This document shows, one piece after another, positions 57,450-64,000 of a stretch of 64,000 bases of DNA (its first letter is position 1; every line of letters starts with the position of its first letter). Below the pieces are notes generated by a model that had not been told where the DNA came from, ran no database searches, and was given only the letters and a program-made list of their open reading frames with translations. Made by a program: the position numbers and the translations under genes. Source of the DNA: JAWLBY01 sp041687455 (GTDB lineage Bacteria; Pseudomonadota; Gammaproteobacteria; Xanthomonadales; Xanthomonadaceae); the NCBI GenBank assembly GCA_041687455.1, contig JAWLBY010000006.1, positions 1 to 64,000 of the forward strand. Reading direction: 5' to 3'.

Positions 57450-58610
57450 CGCCTTCAGGATGGGCTTCAGCCCCGACCGTGAGGCAACGGTCCGCGGCGT
57501 GGTATCGGCAGGGCCTTGCGGTCGGGGCTGAAGCCCCTCCTACAGGGCAGTGCGTCGGGGCTGAAGCCCCACCTGCCGGGAAGTACGTCGGGCCCGAACG
57601 CCGACCTTGCTGACGGCTCACGCTTGCAGCACCGATGGCAATCAGTGGCACGTCGCTTCGCCCGTAGGAGGGGCTTCAGCCCCGACCGTGAGGCAGCGGT
57701 CCGCGGCGTGGTATCAGCATGGCCTTGCGGTCGGGGCTGAAGCCCCTCCTGCAGGGAAGTGCGCCGGGGTCGAACGCCGACCTCGCTGACGGCTCGCGCT
57801 TGCGGGGCGATGGCAATCAGTGGCACGTCGCTTCGCCCGTAGGAGGGGCTTCAGCCCCGACCGTGAGGCAGCGGTCCGCGGCGTGGTATCAGCATGGCCT
57901 TGCGGTCGGGGCTGAAGCCCCTCCTACAGGGAAGTGCGTCGGGGCTGAAGCCCCACCTGCTGCGTCGGGGCTGAAGCCCCACCTGCTGCGTCGGGGCTGA
58001 AGCCCCACCTGCAGCGAAGTGCGTCGGACCAGAACGCCGACCTCGCTGACGGCTCGCGCNNNNNNNNNNNNNNNNNNNNNNNNNNNNNNNNNNNNNNNNN
58101 NNNNNNNNNNNNNNNNNNNNNNNNNNNNNNNNNNNNNNNNNNNNNNNNNNNNNNNNNNNATCAGCATGGCCTTGCGGTCGGGGCTGAAGCCCCTCCTACA
58201 GGGAAGTGCGTCGGGGCTGAAGCCCCACCTGCTGCGTCGGGGCTGAAGCCCCACCTGCAGCGAAGTGCGTCGGACCAGAACGCCGACCTCGCTGACGGCT
58301 CGCGCTTGCGGGGCGATGGCAATCAGTGGCACGTCGCTTCGCCCGTAGGAGGGGCTTCAGCCCCGACCGTGAGGCAGCGGTCCGCGGCGTGGTATCAGCA
58401 TGGCCTTGCGGTCGGGGCTGAAGCCCCTCCTGCAGGGAAGTGCGCCGGGGTCGAACGCCGACCTCGCTGACGGCTCGCGCTTGCGGGGCGATGGCAATCA
58501 GTGGCACGTCGCTTCGCCCGTAGGAGGGGCTTCAGCCCCGACCGTGGGGCACGGGTCGGCGACGCGGTACCTGCATGGCTTCGCTGTCGGGGCTGAAGCC
58601 CCTCCTGCAG
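57450..58610. repeat. Array of 175-bp hairpin-containing repeats
   Basis: Repeated unit of 175 bp containing one forward GTAGGAGGGGCTTCAGCCCC and one inverted copy, plus a spacer with GGCAATCAGTGGCACGTCGC. Forward elements start at 57664, 57839, 58345 and 58520; a more diverged first unit begins near 57455 and others fall in the gap. Extra short copies (TGCGTCGGGGCTGAAGCCCC) are stacked near 57930-58010. No gene is present between lysS and fadD. Confidence 0.95.
58060..58159. other. Assembly gap (100 N)
   Basis: Exactly 100 N inside the repeat array, the conventional length for a scaffold gap of unknown size. True copy number of the repeat is therefore not known. Confidence 0.98.
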
Positions 58611-58702
58611 GGGCGCGCACGGGCGGCGAGCAGCGGGCGAGGCGCTCCCTGCGGGCTTGCGGAAGGCCGCGCTCGAAGCTGCTCCCGCGGAGGCGGGCAG
58701 CG

Positions 58703-60385
58703 CTAGGCGGCTACGGCGCCCGCGTTGTCGCGCAGTTCGCGGCGCAGGATCTTGCCGACGTTGGACTTCGGCAGCTCGGTCCGGAACTCGACGTAGCGCG
58801 GCTGTTTGTAGCCGGTCAGATTGGTCTTGCAGTGGGCCTTGACCTGTTCGGCAGTCAGCTCCGGATCCTTCCTGACGATGACAACCTTGACCGCCTCGCC
58901 GGACTTGTCGTCCGGCACGCCGACCGCGGCTACCTCGAGCACGCCGGGCATCGTCGCGATGACGTCCTCGATCTCGTTCGGATAGACGTTGAAGCCGGAC
59001 ACCAGGATCATGTCCTTCTTGCGATCGACGATGAAGCAGAAGCCGCGTTCGTCCATCTTCGCCATGTCGCCGGTGCGCAGCCAGCCGTCGACCAACACCT
59101 TCGCGGTCTCCTCGGGCCGCTGCCAGTAGCCCTTCATGACCTGCGGTCCGCGCACGCACAGCTCGCCGACTTCGCCGATCGGCAGGTGGCGTCCGTCCTC
59201 GTCCTGGATCGAAACGTCGGTCGACGGGATCGGCAGCCCGATCGAGCCGTTGTATTCGGGCAGGTTCATCGGATTGATGCAGGCGGCCGGCGAGGTTTCG
59301 GTCAGGCCGTAGGCCTCGATCAGCGTGCATCCGGTCACCGCCTTCCAGCGATCGGCCACCGCCCGCTGCACGGCCATGCCGCCGCCGAGCGTCAGATGCA
59401 GCTTCGAGAAGTCGAGCTTGTCGAATCCGGGCGTATTGAGCAGGCCGTTGAACAGCGTGTTGACGCCGGTGATCGCGGTGAACGGAATGCCCTGCATCGT
59501 CTTGACGAAGCCGTGCATGTCGCGCGGGTTGGTGATCAGGTGGTTGACGCCGCCGAACTTCATGAACACGAGGCCATTCGCGGTCAGCGCGAAGATGTGG
59601 TACAGCGGCAGCGCGGTGATGATGTGCTCGTTGCCGTGGTCGATGTTGGTGCCGATCCAGACCGACGCCTGCTGCATGTTGGCGACCAGGTTCCGATGCG
59701 TCAGCATCGCGCCCTTGGCCACGCCGGTGGTGCCTCCGGTGTACTGCAGGAAGGCGATGTCCTCCGGCTGCACATCGACATGCGACAGCGCGTGGCGGCG
59801 ACCGCGGGCGAGCGCGTCGGCGAACCGGATCGTGCCGTCGATGCGGTAGTCCGGAACGACCTTCTTGACGTACTTGAGCACGAAATTGACGATCGCGCCC
59901 TTCGGAAATCCGAGCAGGTCGCCGACCGCGGTCGTGACGACGTGGCGCACCCGGGTGTCGCCGACCACCTCGGCCAGCGTGCCGGCGAAGTTGTCGAGCA
60001 CGACGATCGCCGTTGCGCCGGAATCCTCGAGCTGGTGCTTCAGCTCGCGCGCGGTGTACATCGGATTGGTGTTGACCACCGTCATGCCGGCGCGCAGCGT
60101 GCCGAAGATCGCGATCGGGTACTGCAGCACGTTCGGCAGCATGATCGCGACCCGGTCGCCCTTCTTGAGCTTCAGGTCATGGATCAGGAATGCGGCGAAG
60201 TCACGGCTGGCACGATCGATGTCGTCGTAGCTCAGCGAACGTCCCATGTTCTCGAACGCCGGACGGTCGCGGTACCGATCGCAAGCGCTCTCGAGGATCG
60301 ATACGATGGACGGAAACTCGTTCAGATCGACTTCCGCCGGCACGCCGGCCGGGTAACTTGCCAACCAGGGCTTGCTGCCGCTCAT
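58703..60385 (-). CDS. fadD: Long-chain-fatty-acid CoA ligase
   Basis: A 560-residue adenylate-forming enzyme that activates long-chain fatty acids for beta-oxidation. The AMP-binding signature YTGGTTGVAKGAMLTHRN is near residues 215-232, YGLTETSP near 360, and the C-terminal hinge GWLRTGDMAKMD and KKDMILVSGFNVYP with lysine-containing PKSNVGKILRREL near 540. ATG 60385 aligns with typical starts (MSGSKPWLASYP); a longer reading frame is rejected. Confidence 0.96.
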   Translation of the reverse strand: MSGSKPWLASYPAGVPAEVDLNEFPSIVSILESACDRYRDRPAFENMGRSLSYDDIDRASRDFAAFLIHDLKLKKGDRVAIMLPNVLQYPIAIFGTLRAGMTVVNTNPMYTARELKHQLEDSGATAIVVLDNFAGTLAEVVGDTRVRHVVTTAVGDLLGFPKGAIVNFVLKYVKKVVPDYRIDGTIRFADALARGRRHALSHVDVQPEDIAFLQYTGGTTGVAKGAMLTHRNLVANMQQASVWIGTNIDHGNEHIITALPLYHIFALTANGLVFMKFGGVNHLITNPRDMHGFVKTMQGIPFTAITGVNTLFNGLLNTPGFDKLDFSKLHLTLGGGMAVQRAVADRWKAVTGCTLIEAYGLTETSPAACINPMNLPEYNGSIGLPIPSTDVSIQDEDGRHLPIGEVGELCVRGPQVMKGYWQRPEETAKVLVDGWLRTGDMAKMDERGFCFIVDRKKDMILVSGFNVYPNEIEDVIATMPGVLEVAAVGVPDDKSGEAVKVVIVRKDPELTAEQVKAHCKTNLTGYKQPRYVEFRTELPKSNVGKILRRELRDNAGAVAA

Positions 60386-60401
60386 GATCCGATTCCCTCC
60401 C

Positions 60402-60953
60402 ATGAATCGCTGCGAATTCGGCGTTCTCGCCCCCGTACCCGGGCGCACGGCCATTGCGCCCGATTGGAGCATAGGGTCCGGGGGCTGGCAAGGCGGCGCC
60501 AGCGGCGGGCTTCGGCCACAGTCATGGAGCAGTCTGCTCTTGCTGCTTGCAGTCGCTGCGGCGTTGCTTGCCGGCTGCTCGACGCCGCCGGACGAGGCGC
60601 GCCTGCGCCGGACCATCGCGGAGATGCAGCAGGCCGCCGAGGCGCGCAAGCCGGGCGACGTCGTCGAAGCGGTCAGCGACGACTTCGCCGGCAGCAACGG
60701 CCTCGACCGTGATCGGCTGCGTCGGTTGCTGCAGGCAGCGATGCTGCGCAACCAGCAGATCGGCGTGACGCTCGGGCCGCTCGACGTCGCGGTCGATGGC
60801 GACCGCGCTACGGTCCGCTTCGTCGCGATGACGACCGGCGGGCGGGGCGGCCTGATTCCGGAGCGGGCCCGTGGCTACCGGGTCGTCAGCGAGTGGCGGA
60901 TCGAGGATGGCGAATGGCGCGTCGTCCGCGCCGACTGGACCGGCGAGCCGTAG
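60402..60953 (+). CDS. Small lipoprotein, NTF2-like fold possible
   Basis: The reading frame carries a clear lipoprotein signal, LLLLLAVAAALLAGC (Cys near 60577), then about 125 residues with helix-rich start (DEARLRRTIAEMQQAAEARK) and a beta-rich end (VTLGPLDVAVDGDRATVRFVAM, YRVVSEWRIEDGEWRVVRADW), as in SnoaL/NTF2-like proteins. There is no ATG at the expected position; ATG 60402 leaves an unusually long N-region, so an uncommon start codon may be used. The 5' end overlaps the divergent fadD leader. Confidence 0.6.
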   Translation: MNRCEFGVLAPVPGRTAIAPDWSIGSGGWQGGASGGLRPQSWSSLLLLLAVAAALLAGCSTPPDEARLRRTIAEMQQAAEARKPGDVVEAVSDDFAGSNGLDRDRLRRLLQAAMLRNQQIGVTLGPLDVAVDGDRATVRFVAMTTGGRGGLIPERARGYRVVSEWRIEDGEWRVVRADWTGEP

Positions 60954-61101
60954 ATCCGCCCGACACGGGTCGACGACGTTCGTCAGCGCCAACCGGTCGG
61001 TCTGCGCCGGCATGGTAGAATCGAGCGCTTTGCGGCCGTCCTGCCGCGACGTCGCGCCGCCGATTGGCGCAACGCGTCCAACCCCTTGACGTGGAAGAAA
61101 G

Positions 61102-63759
61102 ATGGCAGAGCTGGCGAAGGAAGTCATCCCGGTCAATCTCGAAGACGAGATGCGCAAGAGCTACCTCGATTACGCGATGAGCGTGATCGTCGGTCGAGCG
61201 CTCCCCGATGTCCGCGATGGCCTGAAGCCGGTGCATCGTCGCGTGCTGTACGCGATGCACGAGCTCGGTGCGCACAGCAACAAGCCGTACTACAAGTCGG
61301 CCCGCATCGTCGGTGACGTGATCGGTAAGTACCATCCGCACGGCGATACCGCGGTGTACGACACGCTGGTCCGCATGGCGCAGCCGTTCTCGCTGCGCTA
61401 CCTGCTGGTCGACGGCCAGGGCAACTTCGGTTCGGTCGACGGCGACTCGCCGGCGGCGATGCGTTACACCGAAGCCCGGATGTCGCGGCTCAGCCACGAG
61501 CTGCTGGCCGACATCGAGAAGGAAACGGTCGACTTCCATCCGAACTACGACGAGAAGGAACTCGAGCCGTCGGTGCTGCCGACCCGGGTGCCGAACCTGC
61601 TCGTCAACGGCTCCACCGGCATCGCGGTCGGCATGGCGACCAATATCCCGCCGCACAACCTCGGCGAGATCATCGACGCGACGCTCGCGCTGATCGACGA
61701 TCCCGAGATCGGCATCGACGACCTGATGCAGCACGTGCCGGGCCCCGACTTCCCGACCGCCGGCATCATCAACGGCGCCGCGGGCATCCACGCCGCGTAC
61801 CACGGCGGCCGTGGCCGCGTGCTGATCCGTGCCCGCGCCGACATCGAGACCGACGACCACACCGGTCGCGAGGCGATCGTCGTCACCGAGCTGCCGTACC
61901 AGGTCAACAAGGCGCGGCTGATCGAGAAGATCGCCGAGCTGGTCAAGGAAAAGAAGATCGAGGGCATCTCGGAGCTGCGCGACGAGTCCGACAAGGACGG
62001 CATGCGCATCTACATCGAGGTCAAGCGCGGCGAAGCGGCCGACGTCGTGCTGAACAACCTGTACCTGCAGACGCAGATGCAGTCGGTGTTCGGCATCAAC
62101 ATGGTCGCGCTGGTCGACGGCCGGCCGAAGCTGCTGAACCTGAAACAGATGCTCGAGGCGTTCGTCCGCCACCGCCGCGAGGTGGTCACGCGGCGGACGA
62201 TCTTCGAGCTGCGCAAGGCGCGCGCGCGCGCGCACATCCTGGAAGGCCTGACCGTCGCGCTCGCCAACATCGACGAGATGATCGAGCTGATCAAGACCTC
62301 CGAGAGCCCGGCCGTCGCGCGCGAGCGGATGCTTGCCAAGCGCTGGGAGCCAGGCATGGTCCGCGCGCTGCTGTCGGCCGCCGGCGCCGACGCGTCGCGC
62401 CCGGAGGATCTCGCCGACGGCCTCGGACTGCTCGAGGACGGCTATCAACTGTCCGAGGCGCAGGCGAAAGAAATTCTGGAAATGCGCCTGCATCGCCTGA
62501 CCGGGCTAGAACAGGAAAAGCTGACCGACGAATACCGGCTGCTGCTCGAAACGATCCGCGCGCTGATCGAGATCCTCGAGGATCCGGCCCGGCTGCTGCA
62601 GGTAATCCGTGACGAGCTGCTGGCGATCAAGGCCGAGTACGGCGACCCGCGCCGCACCGAGATCCGGCCGAGCCAGGAGGATCTCGACATCCTCGACCTG
62701 ATCGCGCCGGAAGACGTCGTCGTGACGCTGTCGCACGCCGGCTATGCGAAGCGCCAGCCGGTCAGCACCTATCGCGCCCAGCGGCGCGGCGGAAGGGGGC
62801 GTTCGGCGGCGTCGATCAAGGAAGAGGATTTCATCGAGCGGCTGTGGATCGCCAATACGCACGACACGCTGCTGTCGTTCACCAGCTTCGGTCGCGTGTT
62901 CTGGCCGAAGGTCTACCAGTTGCCGGATGCCGGCCCGAACGCGCGCGGCCGTCCGATTGTCAACTTCGTCGCACTCGAGCCGGGCGAGAAAATCCAGGCC
63001 GTGCTGCCGGTACGCGACTTCGGCGGCGAGCGTTTGGTGTTCTTCGCGACCGCGAACGGCACCGTCAAGAAGACACCACTGACCGAGTTCGCGTTCCAGC
63101 TTGCGCGCGGCAAGATCGCGATCAACCTCGACGATGGCGATTCGCTGGTCGACGTCGCGATCACCGACGGCGAGCGCGACATCCTGCTGTTCGCATCGAA
63201 CGGCAAGGCGGCGCGCTTCACCGAAGCCGAGGTGCGCTCGATGGGCCGCGCGGCGACCGGCGTGCGCGGCATGCGGCTGGCCGAGGGCGAGCGGGTGGTC
63301 GCGATGATCGTGGCCGAAGGCGACGGCGACGTGCTGACCGCGACCGAGAACGGCTTCGGCAAGCGCACCGCGCTCGAGGAATATCCGCGCAAGGGGCGCG
63401 GCACGCAGGGCGTGATCGCGATCCAGACCAGCGACCGCAATGGCGAGCTGGTCGGCGCCGTGCAGCTCGATGACGCCCACGAGGTGATGCTGATCTCGGA
63501 TCAGGGCACGCTGGTACGTACCCGCGCCGCCGAGATCGCCCGGGTCGGTCGCAACACGCAGGGCGTCACGCTGATCCGCCTGCCGAAGGACGAGCGGCTG
63601 GCCGGTGTCGTCCGCGTCGAGGCGTTCGGCGACGACGAAGGCGAGGGCGAGGGCGATGAGCTGACACCGGCCGATGTCGAGGCTGCCGTGGTAGCGACGC
63701 TGGCGGACGCCGCCGGCGCCACCGCAGCGGGCGAGGGCGAGGGCGAGCCGCAAGGCTGA
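61102..63759 (+). CDS. gyrA: DNA gyrase subunit A
   Basis: An 885-residue topoisomerase subunit. The catalytic Tyr lies in AMRYTEARMS near residue 122. The quinolone-resistance region is HPHGDTAVYDTLVRMAQPFSLRY, with Thr in place of the E. coli Ser83 and Asp at the position of Asp87. The C-terminal beta-pinwheel shows the GyrA box QRRGGRGRS near residue 560. The last 45 residues are Glu/Gly/Asp-rich (GDDEGEGEGDEL), an acidic tail that tunes supercoiling in some homologues. Confidence 0.97.
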   Translation: MAELAKEVIPVNLEDEMRKSYLDYAMSVIVGRALPDVRDGLKPVHRRVLYAMHELGAHSNKPYYKSARIVGDVIGKYHPHGDTAVYDTLVRMAQPFSLRYLLVDGQGNFGSVDGDSPAAMRYTEARMSRLSHELLADIEKETVDFHPNYDEKELEPSVLPTRVPNLLVNGSTGIAVGMATNIPPHNLGEIIDATLALIDDPEIGIDDLMQHVPGPDFPTAGIINGAAGIHAAYHGGRGRVLIRARADIETDDHTGREAIVVTELPYQVNKARLIEKIAELVKEKKIEGISELRDESDKDGMRIYIEVKRGEAADVVLNNLYLQTQMQSVFGINMVALVDGRPKLLNLKQMLEAFVRHRREVVTRRTIFELRKARARAHILEGLTVALANIDEMIELIKTSESPAVARERMLAKRWEPGMVRALLSAAGADASRPEDLADGLGLLEDGYQLSEAQAKEILEMRLHRLTGLEQEKLTDEYRLLLETIRALIEILEDPARLLQVIRDELLAIKAEYGDPRRTEIRPSQEDLDILDLIAPEDVVVTLSHAGYAKRQPVSTYRAQRRGGRGRSAASIKEEDFIERLWIANTHDTLLSFTSFGRVFWPKVYQLPDAGPNARGRPIVNFVALEPGEKIQAVLPVRDFGGERLVFFATANGTVKKTPLTEFAFQLARGKIAINLDDGDSLVDVAITDGERDILLFASNGKAARFTEAEVRSMGRAATGVRGMRLAEGERVVAMIVAEGDGDVLTATENGFGKRTALEEYPRKGRGTQGVIAIQTSDRNGELVGAVQLDDAHEVMLISDQGTLVRTRAAEIARVGRNTQGVTLIRLPKDERLAGVVRVEAFGDDEGEGEGDELTPADVEAAVVATLADAAGATAAGEGEGEPQG

Positions 63760-63764
63760 GCCCG

Positions 63765-63793
63765 TGGCGCGCTGCCGCCCCGGCAGCGCGCCG
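63765..63793 (+). terminator. GC-rich hairpin after gyrA
   Basis: GGCGCGCTGCC (63765-63775) pairs with GGCAGCGCGCC (63782-63792). No T run, so this is a weak intrinsic candidate. The remaining sequence to 64000 shows no recognisable gene. Confidence 0.5.
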
Positions 63794-64000
63794 TCCCGTC
63801 GCCGCACCGGACGTGGCGGCGACCGGAGGTCGGCCATTGCGCCGATTGCCGGGCGCCTTCCCGGGCAGACAGTGTTGCGTGCCGAATCGCAGCGTTATCG
63901 CAGCGTTCGAACGAGGGCGACCTCGGTCGAACCCGCGACGCCGGCCGCACGCCCGCGGCGGATACTCGATCTGCGGAAACAACCGCCGCCGCTTTCGCCG

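Noticed and set aside
57450..58610. Possible CRISPR array
   Set aside because: Repeats are hairpin elements in paired orientation with a 175-bp period and nearly identical spacers; there are no cas genes.

Overview
The window is a high-GC, gene-dense chromosomal scaffold from a gammaproteobacterium, most likely in the Lysobacterales (Xanthomonadales). The basis is gene order (bamE diverging from fur; recN, bamE, rnfH, ratA, smpB, ssrA in one neighbourhood; carA-carB-greA followed by an rpfE-like gene and recJ), abundant dispersed hairpin repeats of the type GTAGGAGGGGCTTCAGCCCC, and REP-associated tyrosine transposases. A run of exactly 100 N inside a repeat array marks an assembly gap, so this is a draft scaffold. 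Species cannot be named from sequence alone.

Layout. 0.2-6.5 kb: secreted metalloprotease, membrane protein, tRNA-Ala(CGC), RNase D, a lipoprotein with a formylglycine-generating-enzyme-type domain, and a small periplasmic protein. 6.7-11.0 kb: a very long icmF gene (fused isobutyryl-CoA mutase) carrying three families of dispersed repeats in frame. 11.0-18.3 kb: accessory island with a DUF4160/DUF2442 gene pair, a second copy of the icmF 3' end, a vsr / DUF262 / HEPN / cytosine methyltransferase cassette, a candidate two-TM membrane protein, and two REP-associated transposases flanking a small secreted protein gene. 18.4-31.2 kb: an M36 metalloprotease gene interrupted by an amber codon, a repeat field with an esterase remnant, a second metallopeptidase, a MerR regulator diverging from a transglutaminase-like gene, a RIO-type kinase, a pseudouridine synthase, an IS110 remnant and a toxin-antitoxin pair whose toxin appears frameshifted.

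31.7-42.7 kb is conserved housekeeping: ssrA and smpB (trans-translation), ratA, rnfH, bamE, fur, recN, hrcA, grpE, dnaK, dnaJ, dapB. 42.9-52.9 kb: an M43-type metalloprotease, carA, a Sel1-like gene, carB, greA, an rpfE-like gene and recJ. 53.1-63.8 kb: a secreted protein of unknown function, prfB with the classic programmed +1 frameshift, lysS, a 1.2 kb array of 175-bp repeats containing the N gap, fadD, a small lipoprotein and gyrA.

The most unusual parts are icmF, where intergenic-type repeats expanded as 63-bp and 117-bp tandem units that keep the reading frame, and the adjacent island. There the icmF 3' end is duplicated on either side of a two-gene module, and a lower-GC restriction-like cassette begins exactly at the stop codon of the second copy. 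This suggests the icmF terminus is an insertion hotspot.
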